DNA of 64,000 nucleotides. Origin: Phialocephala subalpina (lineage: Eukaryota > Ascomycota > Leotiomycetes > Helotiales > Mollisiaceae). Positions 46,926 to 57,688 of this stretch are shown here, piece by piece. Position numbers and translations under genes: made by a program. Position 1 is the stretch's first letter. Each line of letters opens with the position of its first letter. The stretch lies in the NCBI GenBank assembly GCA_900073065.1, contig FJOG01000037.1:133498-197497 (forward strand). The letters run 5' to 3'. The notes beneath the pieces were generated by a model that saw only the letters and a list, made by a program, of their open reading frames with translations, made no database searches and had not been told where the DNA came from.

Positions 46926-48060
46926 TTATCTTTGACTATCCCACAAACCTTTGAAGACGCCACCCTCTCTTTTCAACAGCTCTGCAGGTGCATCGAACTC
47001 CACCAAACCGCCCTTCTCAAGCACCGCAATCCCGTCACAATCCATCACAGTTTTCAACTTATGCACCACAGCAATAACTGTCTTGTCCTTCCACTCCTCT
47101 CTAATAATCCTCTGCATCTGCTCGTCCGTATGGTGGTCTGTGTTACTCTTAGCCTCATCTAGCACAAGAATCGGACACTTGTCCCGTCGAAGCAATGCAC
47201 GCGCGAGGCAAAAGAGCTGTTTCTGGCCTTCGGAAAGCGGGATACTGGACATGTCTGCATCGAGACCGCCACGAGAGTAGATGATCGTCCAGAAGCCTAC
47301 GATGGTGAGGGCGGTGATTATGTTGTTGTCTTTAAAAGAAGAAAGTGAGGAGATAAAGGGGATAGCGTTCATGCGGACGGAGCCGAGGAATAGTATTGGC
47401 TCTTGGGGAATTATATTGAGATGGGAACGGAGGAGAGTGCGAGACATTATGGTGGTGGAGATAGTGCTTTTTTCAGTGGAGGCTCCGACTTACCTGCCTA
47501 TTCTACCACATATTGCTGCTTTCTGACCTGCCTCAACTTTGAAAGAAACATTGCGTAGCACTGGGTCACAATTGGTGCTATTTGATGGGTTAGGGAGTCT
47601 TCATGTCGTATTGCGTGATAACTCACTTGTACGCAGCCTCAATGTTATCGAAAACAACACTGCCACTTTGCGGCCAACGTGGTTCTGGTAGAACAGTTTC
47701 GGAATCCTGAGCTTCCTTCGGCGTATACATTTCCATATTTCTCAGTCTCGCTACAACACCCAAACTTGTCTCAAGCTCAGTCCATTCAACGACCATCGTA
47801 ACGAGTGACTGATTCAGCGTCAATATGTTAAGCAAAGTAAGACCAATAGAGCCAGCACTCGTGGCGCTTATCGATACTATAATGCCTACAAATAGTACAG
47901 CGGTTGCGGAGACGGACGGATCAAGTACCAATTGTAGCCACTGCTGAACACAACACAAGAGATAGAATAGCGGTTGCGAAACAATAAGGAAATTTAACTT
48001 GATGGATGTTGGGGCTGAAGTCAATCCAAATGAACGAATGGTGCTGGTTCACTGAATGGT
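46926..48060 (-). pseudogene. C-terminal part of an ABCC (MRP-type) ABC transporter, decayed
   Basis: Minus strand 48,024-47,623 gives the end of the second membrane domain (PLFYLLCCVQQWLQLVLD, ATSAGSIGLTLLNILTLNQS, VVEWTELETSLGVVARLRNM). Then comes VLRNVSFKVEAGQKAAICGR, where the Walker A P-loop should follow. It reads IGR and then a stop; two bases plus about twenty codons are lost. The rest of the nucleotide-binding domain is present from 47,447: LLRSHLNIIPQEPILFLGSV, the signature LSEGQKQLFCLARALLRR, a Walker B-like CPILVLDEAKSNTD (normally DEATSNVD) and AVVHKLKTVMDCDGIAVLEK. The N-terminal two thirds are absent, and the AT block at 48,230 follows. Without Walker A it cannot bind ATP normally. 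Confidence 0.8.
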
Positions 48061-48229
48061 TCAGAAGAGCTGGGTGTAGGACAGTGACTTCGCTTCAAGG
48101 TCCGCGTAGCGAATAGAAAAGCCATAAGCTATAAAGGAATGCAGCAGCCAATAGGATGGGGATTCGACAGAACCTGATTCGTTGATAAACTTGTTTGCAG
48201 GACTTGACGCATGTATATATCCCTACGAT

Positions 48230-48560
48230 AATATAAAGTCTATAAAATCATACAAAAAATTAATAAATTTATTAATTCTAAGTTTATAATTTATAGACTT
48301 AAAATCTATAATATATAGAGAATTACTTTATATAATATAAATTATAATTCTATTAAAAAAGTTTTTAATATTATAATAAAATATATATTTTATAATCAAA
48401 ATTTTGAAATATATTTTATTTTATATTTATTAATTGATTTATTCTAAAATGCTTTTTATTTATTTTATTTATTTGCCAATACTCGAATATACTATTATTC
48501 TTAGATTTAATTCTCGTATATATACTTTTTTCTTTTTTCTTTGCTTATTTTCTTATTTAT
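48230..48560. repeat. AT-rich block, probable RIP-degraded repeat
   Basis: About 330 bases of almost pure A+T with soft right edge. It lies where the upstream exons of the ABCC transporter remnant would be. Confidence 0.55.
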
Positions 48561-48740
48561 TTACTTCTCGATTATAAATTGCTTCGGTTCGATAAGTTCG
48601 TTCGATCATTCTATAAGACTTAGACTTCAAAATTAGATAAATTTTTTTTAAAAAGGAGTAACGCGTACCTCTAATACCAGTGCTAGTGCCAGTGCCAAAG
48701 GTCCAATACCAAAGGTCTAGTGCCAGAGGTCCAATCGAAA

Positions 48741-48830
48741 GAGTGCAGTTGATAGGAGTGCAGTTGATAGGAGTGCAGTTGATAGGAGTGCAGTTGATAG
48801 GAGTGCAGTTGATAGGAGTGCAATTGATGA
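48741..48830. repeat. 15 bp tandem repeat (minisatellite), six copies
   Basis: The unit GAGTGCAGTTGATAG is repeated from 48,741; the first five copies are identical and the sixth has changes at the end. Because 15 is a multiple of three, every frame shows a five-residue protein repeat, which makes coding-like frames on both strands. Less regular copies of a GCCAAAGGTCCAAT-type word precede it at 48,693-48,735. Confidence 0.9.
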
Positions 48831-49821
48831 GAGGAGATAATGAGAGGAGGAGAGCACTTGTTGGGGGAAAGCACAGGCCATGTAAACAAACCTCCTCGTC
48901 CACCAATAGTAAACGCGTTTTGGCCCACTTAGTGCTACGCTCGAGCGCTCCTCCCCGACTTACGCCTTATCTCAATGGCTCGCAAAACCCATTTATAGAT
49001 TTATTTCCATGTTTATTTATTTAGAGTCTATAGAAATTGACAAAAAGTTGTATTTATAAACTGGGTGCTATTATAAGGCGTATATAACCTCATTTTATCG
49101 CGTCGGAAAAAACGCGCCTTGAATTGCCTCGCGTCTCATTTTCTGTTATTCCTTCGCAGGCTTGGCTTTAATACCCGATAAGCGGTATCGATAAGAAATC
49201 GTTAGGAATCGATTCTTTCGATCTAATATCGATTCTCGGCTTAAGATTAGGGCCTTTAGCGAGAGTTATACTTTGGGGTTTATGCGAATACGAAATAAAT
49301 ACTAGCAGATAATTCCTTTTTGTTTCCGAGGTCGCCGGAGGCGATCTGGCTTGATGGAGAGTTGCTGTTGCCGGGCTTTTTAGGGCCACCAGGAGCTAGG
49401 AAACTTGGGGAATTGAACCCGCGATTACTAAACCGCTCTCCATAGAAGATTTCTCGGACGGTCGACACAACCTGGTCTTAATTTGGGATGATCAGTGTGC
49501 CTCCGCCCTTCTAGATTTCATGGATACAAGTATATGAAAGCATAGGGGTATCATAGGGATCCTCAGACCCTCGTTATTCTTAGTCGTCCAAGTTGAGTGA
49601 TGAGAAACCAGGGTCCGATTCGTTTTTACTGTCTCTTGTGCTTCTATTATCCTCGAGTTCATCATCGTCTCCTCTCAGAGCGATTAACGAATACGAGATA
49701 AATACGAAATAAAATCTAAATAATTAAAAGTAATTTTAGATATAAATAGAATCAATACGATATCGATAAGATCGATTCTCGCGATACTTAATTAATACTA
49801 GCTAGGATCGATTCTATATCG
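48831..49821. other. No gene seen; ATCGAT-rich flank
   Basis: Around 49,175-49,250 and 49,740-49,820 the words ATCGAT and GATTC recur. A tRNA-like B-box word (GGTTCAATTCC on the minus strand) occurs near 49,413-49,423 but no tRNA fold is evident. Open frames are short. Confidence 0.35.
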
Positions 49822-50718
49822 ATGCCTCAGGAATTAAAGCCAAACCTATTCCTTCGCGACAACTTTCGGTGTAGACAAAGATCAAACCATCTGCAGAGTA
49901 TTGTTCCATTTCTGATCCACAGGAACATGGCGCCAGATTCCCCATCTCGAATTCTTTTCCGTACCTGGTCCTATTCATCAGCCGGCACAAACTCACGACG
50001 AGGCTTTCGCTCCGGCGACAGGAATTGCAGAGTAATCGATGACTTTGAGCTGGCCGAACATTTCGAGAACCACAGTAACCTGAACAACCGAACCCCTACG
50101 TGCCTCATCTCAACAACAGATGACCCAGTACGCGCTTTGAGATATGCCATCAATCTGCAAGCTCAAGGGGAGGATGATAACGATGTCCATATCTCCATCA
50201 TTCGAAGCAACAGATACGTCCGTGGTGAAAATTTCGCAACGTTGTTCGATCCTGAAAACGAACGTCTCTTCAAAACCGAATTCTTGTTCTTCTGGGAAAT
50301 CAAACCTACCGAGATCCTACACGTCGTGTCGCTTGATACTCTAGTAGGAAACGGCCTGCTCAACAGATTCAAAGTCCTCGACCCCGAATACTGGGTGGGA
50401 GGTACCCTGCCCCTGCTTTGGACAGTACGCAACGAAATCTGCCGCAATAATGAGGAAGCTTGGTCGAGGGGGGATAGGAGTACATGGCCAGAGCGTTCGG
50501 GTCGGTATGTAGCTGCTATTGCGAAATGTTTTGGGAATGGTGCTCCACACCGTGCTATTGCGTCCTTGACCTGGCACCATGGGACGCACTTTAAGCCGAA
50601 TAATTATGAGAATTGGGGGTTGGACTTGCGTGTAAGGGATGCGATACAGGAGGTTCTGGATAGGAATGGGAATTCTCGCTGGTATGATCAGTGGTGTGGA
50701 GAACTGGCGAGCGTATAA
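49822..50718 (+). CDS. Single-exon fungal protein resembling DUF7587
   Basis: An uninterrupted 298-codon frame from ATG 49,822. After a basic N-tail it reads RILFRTWSYSSAGTNSRRGF, then DDFELAEHF, PTCLISTTDDPVRALRYAIN, DVHISIIRS, RLFKTEFLFFWEIKPTEILH and VVSLDTLV, then a Trp/Arg-rich C-terminal half. The layout (an F-R-x-W start, a HL-type segment, an IS-T-DD-x-x-ALR strand-helix, then an E-F...W-EI-P...I...S strand) recalls the fungal DUF7587 domain, whose shape is suggestive of an ADP-ribosyltransferase-type fold; that structural idea is weak inference. No intron, frameshift or stop. It is flanked by repeat debris, so it could be a transferred or recently moved gene. If not DUF7587, the function is unknown. 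Confidence 0.75.
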   Translation: MPQELKPNLFLRDNFRCRQRSNHLQSIVPFLIHRNMAPDSPSRILFRTWSYSSAGTNSRRGFRSGDRNCRVIDDFELAEHFENHSNLNNRTPTCLISTTDDPVRALRYAINLQAQGEDDNDVHISIIRSNRYVRGENFATLFDPENERLFKTEFLFFWEIKPTEILHVVSLDTLVGNGLLNRFKVLDPEYWVGGTLPLLWTVRNEICRNNEEAWSRGDRSTWPERSGRYVAAIAKCFGNGAPHRAIASLTWHHGTHFKPNNYENWGLDLRVRDAIQEVLDRNGNSRWYDQWCGELASV

Positions 50719-51119
50719 GCATGCATGCTTTGGGATTATGGGTGTATCGGATGAGTTGAAAGTCGGATGATGGATCGTATGGTCGATAATTTTCACTAAT
50801 GCTGAATCTAATGAATTCTTCCTTTTTCTTGTCCTCTATCTTGTTCTAGACTAGATTCAACCGTGCCGGAAGTCGCTCAGAATCTATGCCATGATCTGTT
50901 GACCACAGTGACTCGAAGCTCAAAACGCCTTTGTATCCTCTCAGGAAAAGCGTATTGAGCCGCCAGAAAACATGAGCAAGACTGATGCCAACAGATCATT
51001 TCATTCAAAGCTTGTCACTATTTGAAATTTGCATGGAGTCAACACGCATAGGCTGATAAGGGGTAAATCCCTCTGATACTCGTTCCAGGTGTAGCGAGGC
51101 AGCCACACATGACCATTCA
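50719..51119. other. No gene seen
   Basis: 3' flank of the single-exon gene and 5' flank of the decayed gene; nothing recognisable. Confidence 0.35.
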
Positions 51120-51990
51120 TTTGCTGCCAACTTCCCCCACCTCTACTTACAACCCAATAGCATCATCTCAAAAGATGGCGCAAGGATACTATAACCGCCA
51201 CACAGCTGTGGCAGCAATACTCTCATTCTACAAGCTCTTTGCGAAGCAAATTACCCTCGATCCAAACACATCCTAGAAGCACCACCTGGCGGTTGGCTTT
51301 AAGTTGATGCAACTTTTCTTGTACCACTTGGCAGGAACAACGACGTCATTGATTTACTACGACATCTTCCTTACCTTGATAATGATGCCGAGATTGCTTT
51401 CTTCACAAAATCTATCAATTATACAGCCTCTCAGGTACGCTGGTGCTTTGACAAAAATATTATCGAACGCTTGCTCATGCCTATTGGGGCTAGTTCGATA
51501 CCAGAACATGTTGCTGTATTGACAAAAGGCTCGAAAGATGGAAGTTGGCTATTACTTGATATACAAAATAGCATGTCGACCAGATATTTGAATGTTTTCT
51601 CCGTCTGATCGTAGATGTAGGGACTATTACGGACTTCACGATAATGAAGGAACCTGTGACCGATCACCCATCACAAGATTCACCTGGCGCCTAGCGAGCG
51701 TATCCGACATTGCCAATCGTCGAATTCTTCTAGCAATGGAAAAATAATTACCTAGAGCTAGATTGGATAGCGGTCCCGGTCGGGTATAAGGATGGGATCA
51801 TTGCCAGTCGTCGTCAGGAAGATGCAGAGATAAAGACCTATACATACTCATTCTAGCATCACAGATAAGTACTGATCCTTAGTGTAAAAGGCTCGAGAGA
51901 TTTATCGTGCTCATGGTTGGCCGGACTCCTTTCGGTGCGAGGAACGCAAACAAGCGCTGTTGGCTTGGAAGAAGAAATGGGGTTAATGAA
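51120..51990 (+). pseudogene. Decayed conserved fungal protein (PPGGW / HGWPDSFR family)
   Basis: Plus-strand blocks: MAQGYYNRHTAVAAILSFYK with LFAKQITLDPNTS; after a frame change EAPPGGWL, a stop, VDATFLVPLGRNNDVIDLL and RHLPYLDNDAEIAFFTKSIN; later GYKDGIIASRRQEDAEIK; and finally, near 51,900-51,985, IYRAHGWPDSFRCEERKQAL. The PPPGGW...VIDLLRHLPY...YR.HGWP..FRKEEC order is that of a very common uncharacterised fungal family. A TAA interrupts the frame right after GGWL, and two or more frameshifts plus missing parts separate the blocks. No function is known to me. Confidence 0.75.
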
Positions 51991-53352
51991 AGGTTCGATG
52001 CGTACTGCCCCAATCAGAATCATCTTCACTTATGAAGAAGAGGTCTTACTCACGATTACATGCTCCCATTGTCGGACACGCTTTCTGGCCAAAATGCTGT
52101 TCGATTTGCCTTGAGATGCCATCAGCCTACGATCGGTTTGCAGCCTGTTATCCCTGGACTTTATTTGCCTGACCCGAAGAGAACCGTCCATGGGGGCGAC
52201 TTCTGTAAGGTCTAGAGCGTAATGAGCATATATCATAAGAAGGCTTTCGTCGACCAAAGTCTTCGCGCTGGGCTCGAAACTCTTATGTTACTACGCCTTC
52301 TTTCCCACGGAAACGCTCGATGGACACATTGCAACTGTTCCAAATCGGCCTTGAGTAAGGCAGAGGAAGTATAGTAGGCCGTCTGCATTGGTGGAGAAGT
52401 TGAGAATCCCGCAGAGCGGAATAAATACTGAACAAAATCGTCAGGAATTGCAAAAGGCGAACGGTATATCCTTCACCCCCAAACACAGGCATGGTAGGAG
52501 GTGTTGTCATCTGATCCAACAACATCATATCCGGACCTGACGTTGAAAAAGTCCCTGTGGACGGGGCTGATGGTGCTGGAGCAAGATAGTAGAGAGGGTT
52601 CGAAGGGGTGATGGTGTTTTGATATCAACTTGACGATGATGAGGGGTAATATCGCCGACTGCGTTGCTCGAAAGGAGAAGACCCCTGGGTGGGTGTTTGT
52701 TTTTCCGGTTCTCTTCTTCCAGGATAATGCGTGTAAGGGCATGCAGTTGAATGGCGCGTGAACGACTTGCCAAGAACTTAATTTCGAACGCATCTTATTC
52801 TCGGCTTCTGGATTTTCCTTTAATTCGCACCGCTAGATATAGCGTGGGTGGAGATTCCGTGGTCTCGTCAAGTATAGCCTTGGATTTGGTACTGTCTGTT
52901 GTCGACGTAGAAGTTGTTGCATCCGAGGCCGATCTTTCGAAGATAGACACTGGCATTTGGGAGTCTAAGGAGATGAATATCGAGTTGATATTTCCCACGG
53001 ATCTTGCATTGCTTTTCAAGTGCGACTCAAATTGTTTCAGTTTGGTGTCCCATTCGTTGTACTCCTCTGACGATGGTATGATTCGCCAATTCAAATGTCT
53101 CGGGGGGTCTTCTGCCAGCTTTGAAAATGCATCCAAGGACAAGCCTGTAGTATGTGGTGGCTTATGCTGGATGTAAACACTGCTGCGAATGTCTTGTATT
53201 ATCAGCTAAGGTACTAAAATGTAGGAGAGGGGCTATACCTAGGGCAGCATATGAACGCGCCTTTTCCAACAACAGAACAAATGCAATCAAGAAAACTGTC
53301 TCCTCAATTGAAGGGAAACTCATAAGCAAGGCGCATGAACTCCTTGATTACA
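51991..53352. other. Unassigned region with one Ser/Thr-rich open frame
   Basis: A minus-strand frame at 53,142-52,795 (115 codons, no ATG at its start) includes NWRIIPSSEEYNEWDTKLKQ and a Ser/Thr-rich stretch. It has coding-like composition but no family I know and no convincing splice partners. It could be a downstream exon of a lost gene. The rest shows nothing. Confidence 0.3.
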
Positions 53353-54475
53353 TCAAGGGCTCTGAGACGGTAGGTTAGGTGCAATGCTTGCCGGATGCTG
53401 AGATCGGAAACCTAGTATTGTGAAATCAAATTCATCACCAACACCCGAAACTTGGGAGAAGGTTTCGGAGTTTCTACCGGGATGACCAAAAAGTAGGACC
53501 GGGTGGAGGAAGGAATCACGCTTGGATGTCAACTATCAAAACATAACAAAAGTGTCATCTGTGATAGATTAGCAATGATAAAGGCCTTTCCTCGAGGGAG
53601 CTCAACGTACCTTAGCTGCAAAGCCTGCCAGCTCTCCACATGACGGTCCCGTATCTTTATCACGCGAAGGAGAGTCGACCGGCGATGCCATACCCTGAGA
53701 CGGGCTCAGGGTGTTCTCTTTGGCAATTTGTGGGACTGTGCCCTCCGCAAGATATGGCGGAAAATTCGGCGATTCGCCATGCTGGGAAATGGTTTTAATG
53801 GAACTGTTTGGGCTTGAAGGCTGTGAAGAGTTGGTGGCCATCCTGGTAAAGCTCGAGAACTTTGGTGAATTCGAGTATACTGAAGAAAGGAGGCTTCTCG
53901 AGCTGAGGTTGCTGGTGATGGAAACATCTTGTCCTGGACTCTGTTCGTCTTGAAGGGCGGCGGGTGTATGGCAACTAATGGACGATGGCGTGGCTGTCTA
54001 GGTTAAATTAGGATCCTGTCAAATGAGAAGAGCTCACGCATTTGCTCCGCAAGTATTTCTTCATGGGTAAGGCGTTTCCGCTGCACGGATCGACTCATTT
54101 CCTGAGGACGCACCGCTCTTCCATGCAGTTGAAATTCACTTTCCTTGCCATCATCGAGCTTTCGTTTGAGTTGTTTCCGAACCATGACCTTCATATCACT
54201 GTCCTTGATATTATTGTCCAACTTCCAGGCTGTAATCTTGCGCTTATACCGTCGCTCACTGTCATCGTCCAATTGATTAGTAGACTGATGGGCGTGGTAG
54301 ATTGTGGTGCACTCACATCGCTCGAAATCCGTACTGAGTTGCCATGGTCTCCTTCACTTCCGAAAGTGTCCTGTCCTCAACCAAGTACAAGTACGTGAAC
54401 CTTTCTCGACGGGCCTCCCACTGAGCCAGTGAGTGCTTCTGAGCAGAAGCTGCTGGGGCAATGGAGTAAGGGAGG
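53353..54475 (-). CDS. Clr5-domain protein, 5' end unresolved
   Basis: Exons from about 54475 to 54317, then 54258-54038, 53993-53611 and 53532-53353, join in frame. The Clr5 domain, split by intron 1, reads WEARRERFTYLYLVEDRTLS, EVKETMATQYGFRAIERRYK and RKITAWKLDNNIKDSDMKVM, followed by VRKQLKRKLDDGKESEFQLH. Clr5 is a DNA-binding-like domain of fungal proteins (named after S. pombe Clr5, a silencing factor). Exon 3 is a Ser/Pro-rich disordered region. The last exon ends QHPASIAPNLPSQSP-stop. The upstream frame meets a TGA at 54,488-54,490 with no ATG before the domain, so either a first exon ends at the GACAG acceptor near 54,475 or the start is lost. No ankyrin or TPR region follows. Confidence 0.75.
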
Positions 54476-54853
54476 CTGTCGCCCCGTAGTCAAGACTTTT
54501 CTTCGGCAAGAGGTAGGAGGGGACTAAAATCTATGTCTGATGGCTCGAACTACAACTCTGAGGTGCTTGAGTATCTCGATGGGAGTGCTGTTTGAATTTG
54601 ATGAGAGGCTGACGGTTATATTTTTATAGGACGTACAACCACGCCTTGCCTGGCCACTGAGCGGTTCTTTTGCAAGCGAACAGTAGGGTACTTGTGGTAA
54701 ATGACATTTGAGAAGCTGGAGTATTTGGATTTGTAGCGACCAAGAGTGCTTACACCGAGTCGTGACCTTGCCACTGGGCTCATTGGGCGGTCCTTTTGCA
54801 AGCGAGCTGCATGGTCCTTTTAGGTCCACCACTCATATGCTCTCAAATCCTAC
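54476..54853. other. Short region with a direct repeat
   Basis: The word GCGGT(T/C)CTTTTGCAAGCGA occurs at about 54,661 and 54,787 in similar contexts (CCTTGCC...GGCCACTG / CCTTGCCACTGGG), a direct duplication about 126 bases apart. No gene is seen. Confidence 0.4.
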
Positions 54854-54990
54854 GGAGGTGTAGGGGTAAAGAAGGACACTGCCTTTGCGGCAGAATAGAT
54901 TTTTTGGTGGGAGCTGATGAATTGATTGGTCCAGTCGGTTCTGCCGTGAAGGCGGTGTGGCCTTCTTTAACCTTAACCCCTACACCTCCG
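54854..54990. mobile_element. 137 bp TA-flanked imperfect inverted-repeat element (MITE-like)
   Basis: Ends begin CGGAGGTGTAGGGGT on both sides (inverted), and similarity continues inward as AAAGAAGG(A/C)CAC...CGGCAGAA with a 6-8 base indel. TA lies next to both ends (54,852-54,853 and 54,991-54,992). There is no coding capacity. It lies between the Clr5 gene and the HET N-terminal remnant. The arms differ mostly by transitions. Confidence 0.7.
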
Positions 54991-55030
54991 TACGGTAGCC
55001 CATACAGACCCAGAGAATCGCGCGGTACAA

Positions 55031-55379
55031 ATGGACTCAAACAGCGACATGCGAGACATTTCGTGCCAGTGCTGTCAAGATCTCAACTTAAAAGAAGTCA
55101 ACGAATCTGGGAGAAAAGTCCTGAATGTATCGCTTGGCGAAATCCGCCTGGGTGCATCAAATGTGCTCCGGATGCAAGCTTCTCGCTGATGCTGTGGCAC
55201 ATTATTCATCGCGATGGGCGCATCTTGGAATGGGTGAGGAAAATTGGATCACCATTACCCTTGATACGCTTCTTTCCTCAGACAAATTTCGAATTAGCGT
55301 CAGATGGCCGTCCGAGAACGGCGAGGAGAGTCATATCTACCTGCAGATATTGGCTGAGGTCTGTCGAATAATATATTAG
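55031..55379 (+). pseudogene. N-terminal remnant of a HET-domain protein gene
   Basis: From ATG 55,031 the first exon reads MDSNSDMRDISCQCCQDLNL, KVLNVSLGEIRLGASN, then after a one-base shift near 55,165 CSGCKLLADAVAHYSSRWAH, ITITLDTLLSSDKFRISVRW and HIYLQILAE, followed by a GT donor position. This is paralogous to exon 1 of the HET gene at 29,735 (CARCRLLAEC...RVSIQW...LEIQIAAE), including the exon end. No HET domain follows; an AT block begins 250 bases later. It is thus a first-exon remnant with one frameshift. Confidence 0.7.
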
Positions 55380-55629
55380 AGTGGGCATGTATTGGCTGAC
55401 GGTGTTGATCAGAACAACGGCGATATACCGCTCTACAGTAGAATAAGCAGTAGCCTTGGAAGTTCGATCAAGAGAGATTCCAATCCCCCTTCCAAAAATA
55501 GGAATACCCCATATCTCATCCAACGCCTCACCTATTATTCCCTCCACCACCGCATTCGAATCATATCCTTAACCCAACCCTGATAATTCTCCTCCTTTCT
55601 TATACCAAGCGGTATTGGCGTCTCATTTA

Positions 55630-56030
55630 TCACCCTCGTAAATTTTTAATAATTCGTTTTTTTATTAAAAAATAAAAATAAAAAAACTTATATACGAAAT
55701 TTTATAATTCTAATTAAAAAAAAAAAACTATTAATAGAAATACTTATATATTTTATATTTAAAATTATATTAATATAATATAATTATTAGAAATTTTCTA
55801 AACTTTTTTTATTAATATTTAAAAAAGTTATTTATAAGTTTATAAAATTTTAAATTTATATATGAATTATATATAAATTAGAATCTCGAATTTCGAGGTT
55901 TAATTATTTAATATATAAAAATAAAAACTAAAAATAAAATTAGTAATTTTTTTAGATTTTATATAAAGAGTATATATTTTAAGTTTTAAAGAATTATATT
56001 AATTTTTAGTAAAGTTATTAAAAGGTAGAA
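55630..56030. repeat. AT-rich block, probable RIP-degraded repeat
   Basis: About 400 bases of almost only A and T with poly-A and poly-T runs. It lies where the rest of the HET gene remnant should be. Confidence 0.65.
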
Positions 56031-57221
56031 ATCGCGGTTTTTGGTGTAAATAGTGGCCGAACTTAGGGGGTGGCCGAGGTTTAAAGGGGATCTTATATTG
56101 TTCGAATCTCCATGGGAGGTCCATAATTGCGAAGACTTATCGGGAAGCAAATCAAAGCGGTTACCCGGAAGAAGAAAAGAAGTATACTTCCCTTATCAGA
56201 CAGTCTCAGCTTGTGTGTGCTAATTGATGTCTTTGGTGTTATGTTGCGATGAGATGCAATAAGGTTTGGAAAATTTCGGTGCGGGCGAACTTCATTGGTA
56301 AAGCAAGGTTGAAAGTGGGGCGGAGCGAGAGGCTTTTTGGAGGAGATGAATTATGCCCTACTATTACTCGATAGAGTTTAGAGCACCTTTACAGAAAATT
56401 TCGTGTGATAAGACTTTCTGAACTCTCAAGTCAACTCAATGCATTCAAAGAGAAATTCAAAGGAAGTGCAGATGAAGATATCACGTGATTCGATGCCTCT
56501 CGAGCAGCGGGTGTGCTTTCAAATTGGACCTCCACTGCCTTGTGGCAGATGCAACCGAGCCTTGCGGATAATTTGTTCAATACACTACCACCGTAAGCAA
56601 CTGGAGAAAAACTATGAAATTGGAAGAGCGAGCATGTTACCGTTGTTCCACTCCCCTACCTTTAGCGAGTCACCCAAGACACGACAACGACCCCTGAGCG
56701 TGAAAGCATAGCTTGAATCTCACGACACGCAAAGATTCCCAAGAATAGTTTGTCTTTAGCGATCATCTCCTGAAAAAGTTTGCACTATGCATATATTTTG
56801 ACAATCCCTTGAAGCTGCTAGGCAAGTGCACATGAATAGCTATTTATCACCATAACTCTGAATACGTATATTGAGTTTCAATGTTTCGCATACTGTTCCT
56901 GTTTCCAACTAAACCGTCCTCCTTTTCAATCTTCTCTCCGGAATGCACAGTCAATTCTGGTGTGCGACGACACTTTCGTTAGAACCTCTTCACTCGTCTG
57001 AATTTCCACACAATCCGTCCTTGTATGTTCCAACTTTTCCATCTTATGCATTGTAGCCAACACCAAAACCTTCCCCCCTGCTGAGTTCCCCGTCTGGAGT
57101 ATTTTGCATCACCATCGATTTCCCCTTCCTTCCAATTCAAGTCGTTATTAAGCCAAACGATAGCAAGTCAAACCCGAGAGAAAATCCGAAAGCCCACTCA
57201 GATCAGTCTGCACCCCCCCCC
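56031..57221. other. No supportable gene
   Basis: A 90-codon plus-strand frame (56,439-56,711) contains PLPCGRCNRAL, faintly like a zinc-cluster half site, but the cysteine spacing is wrong. The right end has a C9 run before the gap. Confidence 0.35.
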
Positions 57222-57672
57222 NNNNNNNNNNNNNNNNNNNNNNNNNNNNNNNNNNNNNNNNNNNNNNNNNNNNNNNNNNNNNNNNNNNNNNNNNNNNNNN
57301 NNNNNNNNNNNNNNNNNNNNNNNNNNNNNNNNNNNNNNNNNNNNNNNNNNNNNNNNNNNNNNNNNNNNNNNNNNNNNNNNNNNNNNNNNNNNNNNNNNNN
57401 NNNNNNNNNNNNNNNNNNNNNNNNNNNNNNNNNNNNNNNNNNNNNNNNNNNNNNNNNNNNNNNNNNNNNNNNNNNNNNNNNNNNNNNNNNNNNNNNNNNN
57501 NNNNNNNNNNNNNNNNNNNNNNNNNNNNNNNNNNNNNNNNNNNNNNNNNNNNNNNNNNNNNNNNNNNNNNNNNNNNNNNNNNNNNNNNNNNNNNNNNNNN
57601 NNNNNNNNNNNNNNNNNNNNNNNNNNNNNNNNNNNNNNNNNNNNNNNNNNNNNNNNNNNNNNNNNNNNNNNN
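57222..57672. other. Assembly gap (451 N)
   Basis: A run of N flanked by a C run on each side (57,213-57,221 and 57,673-57,678). Open frames across it are artefacts. Poly-C may have stopped the reads. Confidence 0.99.
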
Positions 57673-57688
57673 CCCCCCTTCTCCATCT

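Noticed and set aside
48553..49024. Repeat proteins on both strands (five-residue units)
   Set aside because: They result from a 15 bp tandem repeat that is open in all frames; there is no other coding evidence.
49395..49450. Possible tRNA or tRNA-derived SINE on the minus strand
   Set aside because: A B-box-like word is present, but no acceptor stem, anticodon arm or A box of proper spacing could be found.
56439..56711. Zinc-cluster transcription factor
   Set aside because: Only one CxxC-like pair is present; the spacing of a Zn2Cys6 domain is not met.
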